The notes under the pieces were generated by a model that was not told the origin of the DNA, searched no databases, and worked only from the letters and a program-made list of their open reading frames with translations. Below, piece by piece: positions 7,727 to 18,095 of a DNA stretch of 64,000 nucleotides. Position 1 is the stretch's first letter. Every line of letters starts with the position of its first letter. The stretch spans positions 1 to 64,000 of the forward strand of contig JBBRYK010000005.1 in NCBI GenBank assembly GCA_038237665.1. The letters run 5' to 3'. Position numbers and translations under genes: made by a program. The DNA is from JBBRYK01 sp038237665 (lineage in GTDB: Bacteria > Actinomycetota > Thermoleophilia > Gaiellales > Gaiellaceae).

Positions 7727-8778
7727 TCGTCGCCTCGTTAACGCTCCGGAACTACCGATCCTACGAGGCGCTGGAGCTGGCGCTCGCGCCAGGTCTCGTG
7801 CTCGTCGTCGGCGCGAACGGCGCCGGCAAGACCAATCTCCTCGAGTCGCTCCACCTCGGCACGCAGGGCTTCTCGCCGCGCACCCGCTCCGACGCTCAGC
7901 TGGTGCGCTTCGGTGCCGACGCCGCGCGAGTGATCCTGCGCGGTACCCGCGCCGACTCGCCGGTGGAGAGCGAGGTGACGCTCACGCCGGCGGCCGGCAA
8001 GCGCGCAGCTCTGAACGGCGCGCGCCTCCGTGCCGCAGAGCAGCTGCGGGCCGAGCTCCAGACGCTCGTCTTCACGCCCGACCGGCTGACCGTCATCAAA
8101 GGTGCTCCGGCCGTGCGCAGGGCCTACTTCGATCGGGCGCTGGGCCGGCTCAGCCCGGCCCGCGCGGGGCTTCCGGCGGAGTACGCGGCCGCCGTCGGGC
8201 AGCGAAACGTGGCTCTGAGGCGTATCGCGCAGGGTTTTTCCTCCGCTGAGGCTGTCGCTCCGTGGACGGAACAGGTAGCCGCCCTCGCACTCGCGCTGAC
8301 CGAAGCACGGCGGGAGACGGTCACAGCCCTGGACGAACCGTTCGGAGCGCTCGCGGTCGAGCTCGGGCTCGAGGGTGCACGGCTCCGCTACAACGCCCAG
8401 GCGCCGACCGCGGCCGACCTGGAGGCACGTCTGGACCGCGATCTCGAGCGCGGCACGACGGGGCTCGGACCGCATCTGGAGGACGTGGCCGTCGTCGCGG
8501 GCGACCGCGACCTGCGGAGCTTTGGCTCCCAGGGCGAGCAGCGCGTTTCGGTGCTCGCGCTGCTCCTCGCCGAGGCACGCTTGATCGAGGCACGCAACGG
8601 TGTGCCCCCGCTGCTCCTGCTCGACGACGTGCTCTCGGAGCTGGACGGCCGCCGGCGTTCGGCGCTGAGGCGCCTGCTGCCGGAGGCCGGGCAGACGTTT
8701 GTGACGGCGACCGACGCGGTTTCGCTCCTGGAGCGACCCGACCAGCTCGTCCAGGTCGCTCCCGGGAAGGCCGAGTAG
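7723..8778 (+). CDS. recF: DNA replication and repair protein RecF
   Basis: An SMC-like ATPase that loads RecA at gaps with RecO and RecR. Walker A is GANGAGKT (residues 30-37 with the start used here), the signature is SFGSQGEQR, and Walker B is LLLLDDVLSELD. No ATG, GTG or TTG lies between the dnaN stop and GTG 7798. Starting at 7798 would delete the conserved first strand (TLRNYRSYEALEL). I therefore place the start at CTG 7723, sharing CTGA with the dnaN stop, for 351 residues. The family call is firm; the start is inference. Confidence 0.93.
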   Translation: MIVASLTLRNYRSYEALELALAPGLVLVVGANGAGKTNLLESLHLGTQGFSPRTRSDAQLVRFGADAARVILRGTRADSPVESEVTLTPAAGKRAALNGARLRAAEQLRAELQTLVFTPDRLTVIKGAPAVRRAYFDRALGRLSPARAGLPAEYAAAVGQRNVALRRIAQGFSSAEAVAPWTEQVAALALALTEARRETVTALDEPFGALAVELGLEGARLRYNAQAPTAADLEARLDRDLERGTTGLGPHLEDVAVVAGDRDLRSFGSQGEQRVSVLALLLAEARLIEARNGVPPLLLLDDVLSELDGRRRSALRRLLPEAGQTFVTATDAVSLLERPDQLVQVAPGKAE

Positions 8779-9239
8779 TGGAGCGGATCGACGGCGACGT
8801 CCGGCGCGAGCTCGGCCGGTTCGGCCCGGCCGGCTCGATCGGACGCCTCGTCGAGGTGTGGGCAGAGGCGACGGGCGAGTCGATCGCCAAGAACGCGTGG
8901 CCCGCGCGAGTCGCGAGAGACGGGACGCTGCACGTCCACGCCAGCTCGGCTGCCTGGGCCTTCGAGCTCACGCAGCTCGCTCCGACGATTCTCGAGCGGC
9001 TGACCGAGGCGGCCCCCGAAGCGGCCCCGAAGTCGCTGCGCTTCGTGCCGGGGCCCCTCCCCGAGGCGGCCGCAGACCAGTTTGCCGCGGAACGGCGGAA
9101 GCCGCCGGAGCCTTCTGCGGAGGTTCGCGCAGAGGCGGCGCGCCTCGCGGGAGAAATCGTCGACGAGGACCTACGGAAAATCGTCGAAAAAGCGGCCGCC
9201 GCGAGCCTGGCGAGAGCCGCCGACGACCGGACTTTCTGA
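8778..9239 (+). CDS. dciA: DciA-type helicase operator (DUF721)
   Basis: A 153-residue DUF721/DciA-family protein. DciA is the loader/operator of replicative helicase DnaB in bacteria lacking DnaC or DnaI, and recF-dciA-gyrB is the standard actinobacterial order. The conserved core is seen in LVEVWAEATGESIAKNAWPAR followed by LHVHASSAAWAFELTQL. The GTG start at 8778 shares one base with the recF stop TAG. The C-terminal half (about 95-153) is charged and helical. A frame continuing upstream overlaps recF and is a shadow. Confidence 0.88.
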   Translation: MERIDGDVRRELGRFGPAGSIGRLVEVWAEATGESIAKNAWPARVARDGTLHVHASSAAWAFELTQLAPTILERLTEAAPEAAPKSLRFVPGPLPEAAADQFAAERRKPPEPSAEVRAEAARLAGEIVDEDLRKIVEKAAAASLARAADDRTF

Positions 9240-9288
9240 TAGAATTACCGGCGCCCCTAAAGCGCCCAATTGCAGGGGTTTTCCCTTT

Positions 9289-11673
9289 ATGGCAGAAGCA
9301 GCCTACACCGCACAGGACATCACGGTCCTCGAAGGCCTCGAGCCGGTCCGGAAACGGCCCGGTATGTACATCGGCTCGACCGGTCCCCGGGGTCTTCATC
9401 ACCTCGTCTTCGAGGTGGTCGACAACGCCGTCGACGAGGCGCTTGCGGGGCGCAACGACTACGCCGAGATCACGATCCACCCGGACAACTCGATCACGGT
9501 CGTCGACCGCGGCGCCGGGATTCCGGTCGACCTCATGGCCGACCAGGGGCTGCCCGCCCTGACGGTCGTCCTGACGAAGCTCCACGCGGGCGGCAAGTTC
9601 GGCGGGGAGGGCTACAAGGTGTCGGGCGGACTGCACGGAGTCGGCGTCTCGGTCGTCAACGCGCTCTCCGAATGGCTGACCGCGGAGGTGCACCGCGACG
9701 GCAGGATCTATCGCCAGGAATTCGCGCGCGGTGAGCCGACCGGGCCGATGGAGACGCTTGGCCCGGCGACGGTCACCGGGACGACGATCTCCTTCATGCC
9801 GGACGCGACGATCTTCGAGGAGCTCGAGTGGGACGAGAGCATCCTCCAGCAGCGGCTGCGCGAGACGGCGTTCCTGACCAGCGGCCTCCGCATCGTGCTG
9901 ATCGACGAGCGCGCCGGCGGTGAGCGGGTCGAGTTCTACTACGAGGGCGGGATTCGCGACTTCGTGGCGCACGTGAACAGCGCGAAGGAGCCGATCCACA
10001 AGCAGATCATCTTCCTCGAAGGCAGCGCCGAGGACGGCTCGGTCGAGGTGGCGATGCAGTGGAACGGCTCCTACCAGGAGTCGGTCTTCACCTTCGCCAA
10101 CAACATCAACACCCACGAGGGCGGCGCACACCTGTCGGGGTTCCGGGCCGCCCTCACGCGGACGATCAACGGCTATGCGCGCGCCAAGGGCCTGCTAAAG
10201 GAGAAGGAGGACAACCTCGAGGGCGAGGACGCCCGCGAGGGCCTCGCAGCCGTGATCTCGGTCAAGCTGCGCGAGCCGCAGTTCGAAGGCCAGACGAAGA
10301 CGAAGCTCGGCAATCCGTGGGTGGAGGGCCTCGTCATGCAGACGATGAACGCCCGCCTCTCGGAGTTCCTCGAGGAGAACCCGGCCGAGGCTCGCCAGAT
10401 CATCAGCAAGGCGACCTCGGCAGCGCATGCGCGGCAGGCGGCCCGCAAGGCGCGAGAGCTCACCCGGCGCAAGAGCGCGCTCGAGAGCGGCTCGCTTCCG
10501 GGCAAGCTGGCCGACTGCCAGATCTCCGATCCCGAAGCCGCAGAGCTCTTCCTCGTCGAGGGGAACTCGGCCGGCGGCTCCGCGGTCGACGGCCGCGACC
10601 GCACGTTCCAGGCCATCTTGCCGCTGCGCGGAAAGGTGATCAACTCCGAGAAGAACCGGATCAACAAGGTGCTCTCGAACGTCGAGATCCAGGCGATGAT
10701 CACCGCCATCGGCACCGGAATCGGCGAGGAATTCGACCTCGAGAAGCTGCGCTACCACCGCGTGATCGTGATGACCGACGCCGACGTCGACGGCGCGCAC
10801 ATCCGTACCCTGATCCTCACCTTCCTCTACCGGCACATGCCGGAGCTCGTCGATCGCGGCCATGTCTACATCGCCGTCCCGCCGCTGTACCGGGTCAAGA
10901 TCGGAAACCAGGAGCTGTACGTCGAGAAGGAATCGCAGTTCGAGGAGCTGCTGGTGCGCGAGCGGATCAAGGAGTTCGACCTCGAGCACCGGGCCGGCAA
11001 CGGAACCAAGCTGACCGAGAACCGCTGGGGCAGGTTCTCGCGCGCGCTGCACGAGTTCGACGGCTGGGCTTCGCGCCTGCGCGCGGACTTCGGCGCTGGG
11101 CCGGCGAACTTCGTCATCGACCACCGCCTCGTCGAGACCGAGGCCGAATCGACTTCCGACCTCGAGACCGCTCTGGCCGCCCTCGAGCCAAACGGCTACG
11201 AGCTGACGGTGATCGAGCGGCGCGAGGACGGCGTGCACGTGAAGGTGGTGGAGCGCGAAACGAGCTCCGCGTCCAACGTGATCGTCCCGGCCGAGCTCCT
11301 CGCATCGCCCGTGTACGCGAACCTTCGCCGCAGCTACCAGCGGCTGGTCGAGATCGTCGGCGCGCCGCCGTTCTCCGTCGTCTTCGGGAAGAAGTCACGG
11401 CACGCGGAGACGTTCGACCAGCTCCGCGTCCAGTCGCTCGAGCTCGCCAAGGAAGGCATCCAGGTCAGCCGCTTCAAGGGCCTCGGCGAGATGGACGCGT
11501 CCGAACTCGCCGAGACGACGATGGATCCGGCGAAACGCATGCTGGTTCGCGTCGACGTGGAGGACGCCGCCGCCGCCGACCACATGTTCTCCGTGCTGAT
11601 GGGCGACCAGGTCGAGCCGCGGCGCGAGTTCATCGAGCAGAACGCCAAGGACGTGAAGTTCCTCGATGTGTAG
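9289..11673 (+). CDS. gyrB: DNA gyrase subunit B with long TOPRIM insert
   Basis: A 794-residue ATPase subunit of gyrase, which introduces negative supercoils with GyrA. The GHKL ATPase region has KRPGMYIGST and GLHGVGVSVVNALS. TOPRIM has the catalytic Glu424 in VEGNSAGG and DADVDGAH. Between YRVKIGNQE and the C-terminal VSRFKGLGEM lies about 165 residues that other actinobacterial GyrBs lack, comparable to the E. coli insert. Residue 426 is Asn where most gyrases have Asp. The ATG at 9289 follows AGGGG; the upstream in-frame extension overlaps dciA and is not conserved. Confidence 0.96.
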   Translation: MAEAAYTAQDITVLEGLEPVRKRPGMYIGSTGPRGLHHLVFEVVDNAVDEALAGRNDYAEITIHPDNSITVVDRGAGIPVDLMADQGLPALTVVLTKLHAGGKFGGEGYKVSGGLHGVGVSVVNALSEWLTAEVHRDGRIYRQEFARGEPTGPMETLGPATVTGTTISFMPDATIFEELEWDESILQQRLRETAFLTSGLRIVLIDERAGGERVEFYYEGGIRDFVAHVNSAKEPIHKQIIFLEGSAEDGSVEVAMQWNGSYQESVFTFANNINTHEGGAHLSGFRAALTRTINGYARAKGLLKEKEDNLEGEDAREGLAAVISVKLREPQFEGQTKTKLGNPWVEGLVMQTMNARLSEFLEENPAEARQIISKATSAAHARQAARKARELTRRKSALESGSLPGKLADCQISDPEAAELFLVEGNSAGGSAVDGRDRTFQAILPLRGKVINSEKNRINKVLSNVEIQAMITAIGTGIGEEFDLEKLRYHRVIVMTDADVDGAHIRTLILTFLYRHMPELVDRGHVYIAVPPLYRVKIGNQELYVEKESQFEELLVRERIKEFDLEHRAGNGTKLTENRWGRFSRALHEFDGWASRLRADFGAGPANFVIDHRLVETEAESTSDLETALAALEPNGYELTVIERREDGVHVKVVERETSSASNVIVPAELLASPVYANLRRSYQRLVEIVGAPPFSVVFGKKSRHAETFDQLRVQSLELAKEGIQVSRFKGLGEMDASELAETTMDPAKRMLVRVDVEDAAAADHMFSVLMGDQVEPRREFIEQNAKDVKFLDV

Positions 11674-11702
11674 ACCGGCCTACGGACTGAACGGGAGAGC
11701 CG

Positions 11703-14270
<2,568 letters not shown>

Positions 14271-14356
14271 AACAGGCTTCAGCACGCGCTTCCAAAAAGC
14301 GAGCAATGGCGCTATACCTAGAAAGCGAGAAAACCTGGGGCGCGTGGAGGAAGAGC

Positions 14357-14710
14357 ATGGCGGCGTACATGAAGGAGCTGGACATCCTCGAACCGATCGA
14401 CTTCACCCACCACCTGGACAAGGTGGAGCTCTACCTGGGCCAGGTGTGTCAGATCGCGGGCATTTCGAAGATGCAGCTCGACTACTGGACGAACAAGGCT
14501 CAGATCCCGACCAAGGGCCGGAAGCAGCGGATCTACGACATCGACGCCCTCGAGACCGTCATGCTGATCAAGCAGGCCAAGGACAAGGGTCTGAACCTTC
14601 AGGCCGCGATCGACGCTGCCCGCCGCTTCAGGGTCGCCCGGGCCGCCGAGGCGATCCAGCTTCCCGTCGACAGCGCGCCCGTATCCGTACCCGTACCCAC
14701 GCCGGCGTAG
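14357..14710 (+). CDS. MerR-like helix-turn-helix protein
   Basis: A 117-residue protein with a MerR-type winged helix near residues 30-85 (YLGQVCQIAGISKMQLDYWTN, then IYDIDALETVMLIKQAKDKG), where the second block matches the MerR wing and following helix. There is no C-terminal coiled coil or effector domain; it ends in a Pro/Val-rich tail. I chose ATG 14357 because GGAGGAAG sits six bases upstream. An in-frame ATG at 14306 would add 17 residues without such a site. Target genes are unknown; it lies between gyrA and glycogen phosphorylase in the same orientation. Confidence 0.75.
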   Translation: MAAYMKELDILEPIDFTHHLDKVELYLGQVCQIAGISKMQLDYWTNKAQIPTKGRKQRIYDIDALETVMLIKQAKDKGLNLQAAIDAARRFRVARAAEAIQLPVDSAPVSVPVPTPA

Positions 14711-14753
14711 CCGCGCTTACCCCGCTCTTTCCGGTAACGACGTTAGCGTCCCG

Positions 14754-16511
14754 ATGACAATGCTGGCCGAGAGCCCAGAGCTTCGCCGCGCCCGGGAGGA
14801 GGGCCTGCGGGTCGCCTACTTTTCCAGCGAGTTCGGCCTCGACGAACGGCTGCCCATCTACGCAGGCGGGCTCGGAGTCCTGGCCGGCGACCACCTCAAG
14901 TCAGCCGCCGACCTCGGACTGCCGCTCGTGGGCGTCGGGCTCTTCTACCGGCACGGGTACTTCCGCCAACGGCTGGACGAGAACGGGTGGCAGCAGGAGG
15001 ACTACCCGCTGAACGATCCGCATGCTCTCGGGCTGACGGCGACCGGCTGCGAGATCTCGGTCGACCTGGCCGGTGAGGACGTGCGGGCCCGGGTCTGGCG
15101 CTACGGCGTCGGCGCAGTGCCTCTGTACCTGCTCGACACCGATGTCCCGTCGAACTCGCCCGCGGGCCGGGCGGTCACCGGCACGCTCTACGGCGGCGAC
15201 CGGGAGCAGCGGTTCCGCCAGGAGCTCGTGCTCGGGATCGGCGGGGCGCGGGCGCTTGCGGCGCTGGGCCTCCAGCCGACCGTGTACCACATGAACGAGG
15301 GGCATGCCGCGTTCCTCACGCTGGAGCGGATGCGGCGGATCGTTGAGGAGGGCGCCTCCTTCGCGGAAGCGCTCGAGCGCGTGCGCTCCTCGACCGTGTT
15401 CACGACGCACACTCCTGTGGCCGCGGGGCACGACGCCTTCGAGCAGGACCTGGCCGAGCGCTATCTGCACTCCTATGCCGCGGCCCTCGGCCTTTCCTGG
15501 GCCGAGCTCGCCGAGCTCGGCCGGGACGAGCACGACGACGCGCTGTTCGGCATGACGCCGCTGGCTCTCCGCACGGCGGCCCAGGCCAACGCCGTCTCAC
15601 TGATGCACGGCCGCGTGAGTCGCCGCATGTGGCGCTCCCTCTGGCCGGAGCGCGACGAGGACGACGTCCCGATCACGCACGTCACGAACGGCGTCCATCC
15701 CGGAACGTGGCTCTCCGCCGAAATCGAGCCGCTGGTCCAGGACGGCTGGGGGGCGGCTCGAGGGGCCGATTCCGAAACGCTCTGGCGCGCGCATCAGGCC
15801 CGCAAGGAGACGCTCCTCCAGCGTGTGGCCTCGTCGACCGGGATCGAGCTCGATCCGCAGGCGCTCACGCTCGGGTTCGCGCGGCGGTTCGCTACGTACA
15901 AGCGCGCCGACCTGCTCCTGGCCGAGGCCGATCGATTCGCAGCGCTGCTCACCGATCAGGCGCGGCCGGTGCAGATCCTCTTCGCCGGCAAGGCACACCC
16001 GGCCGACGATGCGGGCAAGGACGTGCTGCGGCGGATCGTCAGTTTCACCCGTGAGCCGAGATCGGGCGGCAGGGCCGTGTTCCTCGAGGGCTACGACCTC
16101 GGCCTCGCCAGGCTGCTCGTGCAGGGCTGCGACGTCTGGCTGAACACGCCGATCAGGCCGATGGAGGCCTCGGGAACGAGCGGGATGAAGGCGGGCATGA
16201 ACGGCGTCCTCAACGTGTCGATTCTCGACGGCTGGTGGTACGAGGGCTATTCGCCCGAGCTCGGCTGGGCGATCGGAGATGCCACCACCTTCGGCGAGGA
16301 GCGCGAGGATACGTTGCTGCTCGAGCTTCTGGAACGCGAGGTCGTACGTCGCTTTTACGACGAGCGGGCCGCGTGGGTCGAGATGATGAAGGCATCGATT
16401 GCGGAGATCGGCGCCCGCTTCAACAGCCATCGCATGGTCATGGAGTACGTCGAGCGGCTCTACCTCCCGGCCCACCGCGGCGCTCAGCGCTTCGCCGAGG
16501 CGGCCGTCTAG
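14754..16511 (+). CDS. glgP: Alpha-glucan (glycogen/maltodextrin) phosphorylase, short type
   Basis: A GT35 phosphorylase of 585 residues that releases glucose-1-phosphate from alpha-1,4-glucans using pyridoxal phosphate. The N-terminal VAYFSSEFGLDERLPIYAGG is the signature of the short archaeal/thermophile-type enzymes. The PLP-lysine region reads EASGTSGMKAGMNGVLN (about residues 470-486). HMNEGHAAF is also conserved. The stop TAG shares CTAG with the convergent galT-like gene. Glucose-1-phosphate made here could feed the rfbA step encoded at 59.9 kb. Confidence 0.93.
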   Translation: MTMLAESPELRRAREEGLRVAYFSSEFGLDERLPIYAGGLGVLAGDHLKSAADLGLPLVGVGLFYRHGYFRQRLDENGWQQEDYPLNDPHALGLTATGCEISVDLAGEDVRARVWRYGVGAVPLYLLDTDVPSNSPAGRAVTGTLYGGDREQRFRQELVLGIGGARALAALGLQPTVYHMNEGHAAFLTLERMRRIVEEGASFAEALERVRSSTVFTTHTPVAAGHDAFEQDLAERYLHSYAAALGLSWAELAELGRDEHDDALFGMTPLALRTAAQANAVSLMHGRVSRRMWRSLWPERDEDDVPITHVTNGVHPGTWLSAEIEPLVQDGWGAARGADSETLWRAHQARKETLLQRVASSTGIELDPQALTLGFARRFATYKRADLLLAEADRFAALLTDQARPVQILFAGKAHPADDAGKDVLRRIVSFTREPRSGGRAVFLEGYDLGLARLLVQGCDVWLNTPIRPMEASGTSGMKAGMNGVLNVSILDGWWYEGYSPELGWAIGDATTFGEEREDTLLLELLEREVVRRFYDERAAWVEMMKASIAEIGARFNSHRMVMEYVERLYLPAHRGAQRFAEAAV

Positions 16512-17284
16512 AACGCGGCAGCCAGGGCCCCGGCTGCCTCTTCGGGCGGCACGGTGTTGACGTACACACCGGCGCCCAGCTCGAGCCCCGCGAGGACCGT
16601 CAGGCGAGGGAGTAGCTCGATGTGCCAGTCGGGCCCGTCGTGCAGCCACGCGTTCAGCGGGGTCGCGCCGACCACGGCGTGGAGTCGCCGGATCGCCTCC
16701 GCCAGGAGCTGCAGCGCCGGCGCGAGGAGCTCGTCCGTGAACGCCTCCGCGCGCGGCTCCACCGGCGCGACCACGCACTCGTAGGGGAGGCGGCTCGCAT
16801 ACGGGCAGGCGAGGGCGAGCCCGGCAAGCTCCTCGATGGTCGACCAGCGCCCGCGTTCGACGCCGTGCTGGGTGGCCGGCGGCGGCTCGGGCAGCCACAC
16901 CAGCTGGGAGTGGGTGTGCGGAAGGCTGCCGCCCGCATCCCGTCCCTCGTTGAGCAGGGCATGCAGGTATCCCTCGGGAACGGCCGCCCGTCGCACGCGC
17001 CAGGCTTCGGCGACCAACGCCATCTCGTCGGCACCGAGCTCGGCGAGGGAGCGCGCATGGCGCGGAGCGTGGACGACGACCTCCTGGCGATCGACCGCCG
17101 AATAGAGGTTCGGGACGACCCGCACCTGCCACGGTCCTTCCTCCGGAAGAACGAGAGTCTGCGGCGGCGTCCGGTCCTCGTGGCCCACGCAGAACGGGCA
17201 CTCGCCGAGCTCGGCGTCGCTCGGCGCTTCGAGCTGGGCCTGCACGACCCCGGGACGCTTCGCACGTCCGGGCGCGATCGCCAC
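16508..17284 (-). CDS. galT: Galactose-1-phosphate uridylyltransferase-like protein (HIT superfamily)
   Basis: A GalT-family nucleotidylyltransferase. Visible are the zinc pair CPFC (start of domain 1), the VRVVPNLYSAV strand and the active-site HTHSQLVW, where classical GalT has HPHGQ. The GTG at 17284 is the nearest ordinary start, but the conserved LRRDPLTGR lies in frame just upstream with no ATG, GTG or TTG before it. CTG at 17323, eight bases from the slipin stop (CTGGCTGA), would restore it and give 271 residues. The acceptor sugar is uncertain; ADP-glucose phosphorylase activity is possible. Confidence 0.85.
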   Translation of the reverse strand: MAIAPGRAKRPGVVQAQLEAPSDAELGECPFCVGHEDRTPPQTLVLPEEGPWQVRVVPNLYSAVDRQEVVVHAPRHARSLAELGADEMALVAEAWRVRRAAVPEGYLHALLNEGRDAGGSLPHTHSQLVWLPEPPPATQHGVERGRWSTIEELAGLALACPYASRLPYECVVAPVEPRAEAFTDELLAPALQLLAEAIRRLHAVVGATPLNAWLHDGPDWHIELLPRLTVLAGLELGAGVYVNTVPPEEAAGALAAAF

Positions 17285-17315
17285 GATCCGCCCCGTCAGC
17301 GGATCGCGCCGTAGT

Positions 17316-18083
17316 TCAGCCAGACTGGGCTTTCTTGTCGAGGAACGGTTTGAACAGGTCGATCGGGGCCGGGAACACGATCGTCGTCGCCTGCGACGAA
17401 CCCAGCTCGAGCAGGGTCTGGAGGTAGCGGAGCTGGAGCGCGATCGGGTGGTCCTCGATCACGATCGCCGCGTCCTTCAGCCGCTCGGATGCCTGGAACT
17501 CGCCCTCGGCGTTGATCACCTTCGCGCGCCGCTCGCGCTCGGCCTCGGCCTGGCGCGCCATGGCCCGCTGCATCCCGGACGGAATCTCGACGTCCTTGAC
17601 CTCGACGATCGAGACCTTGATGCCCCAGGGGGCGGTCTGCTCGTCGATGATGCCCTGGAGGATCGAGTTGATCTTCTCGCGCTCGGAGAGCAGCTCGTCG
17701 AGCTGGTGCTGGCCGAGCACCGACCTCAACGTCGTCTGCGCGATCTGCGACGTCGCGGCCATGAAGTTCTCGATCTGCACGATCGCCGCCTGCGGGTCGA
17801 CGATGCGGAAGTAGGCCACGGCGTTCACCCGTGCCGGCACGTTGTCCTTGGTGATGACCTCCTGCGGCGGGATGTTCAGGGTGATCGTCCGCAGGTCGAC
17901 CTTGACCATCCGGTCGACGATCGGGATCAGGATGAAAAGACCCGGTCCCTTCGGCTCGGGCAGTAGCCGGCCGAGCCTGAAGACGATGCCCCGCTCGTAC
18001 TCGCGCGCGACCTTGATCGCCGAGATCAGGAACAGGACCAGCATGAAGGCGACGACGACGATGGCGACGAGCGCAGCAGTCAT
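17316..18083 (-). CDS. Slipin (stomatin-like SPFH protein)
   Basis: A 255-residue SPFH-domain protein with a single N-terminal membrane segment (LVAIVVVAFMLVLFLISAI, residues 5-23) followed by EYERGIVFRLGRL and the stomatin core (PARVNAVAYFRIVDPQAAI). A helical coiled segment rich in Arg and Glu follows (AEAERERRAKVINAEGEFQA). Slipins organise membrane microdomains. Pairing with NfeD twelve bases upstream is the classic STOPP operon, in which NfeD can cleave the slipin C-terminus. The hydrophobic FPAPIDLFKPF near the end would be the likely site. Confidence 0.93.
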   Translation of the reverse strand: MTAALVAIVVVAFMLVLFLISAIKVAREYERGIVFRLGRLLPEPKGPGLFILIPIVDRMVKVDLRTITLNIPPQEVITKDNVPARVNAVAYFRIVDPQAAIVQIENFMAATSQIAQTTLRSVLGQHQLDELLSEREKINSILQGIIDEQTAPWGIKVSIVEVKDVEIPSGMQRAMARQAEAERERRAKVINAEGEFQASERLKDAAIVIEDHPIALQLRYLQTLLELGSSQATTIVFPAPIDLFKPFLDKKAQSG

Positions 18084-18095
18084 GCCGACCCGATC

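Noticed and set aside
15597..17201. Long minus-strand open frame opposite the 3' half of glgP and across galT
   Set aside because: It is antisense or out of frame to well-conserved genes, is rich in Arg, Ala and Pro as expected of GC-rich shadow frames, and has no recognisable domain.
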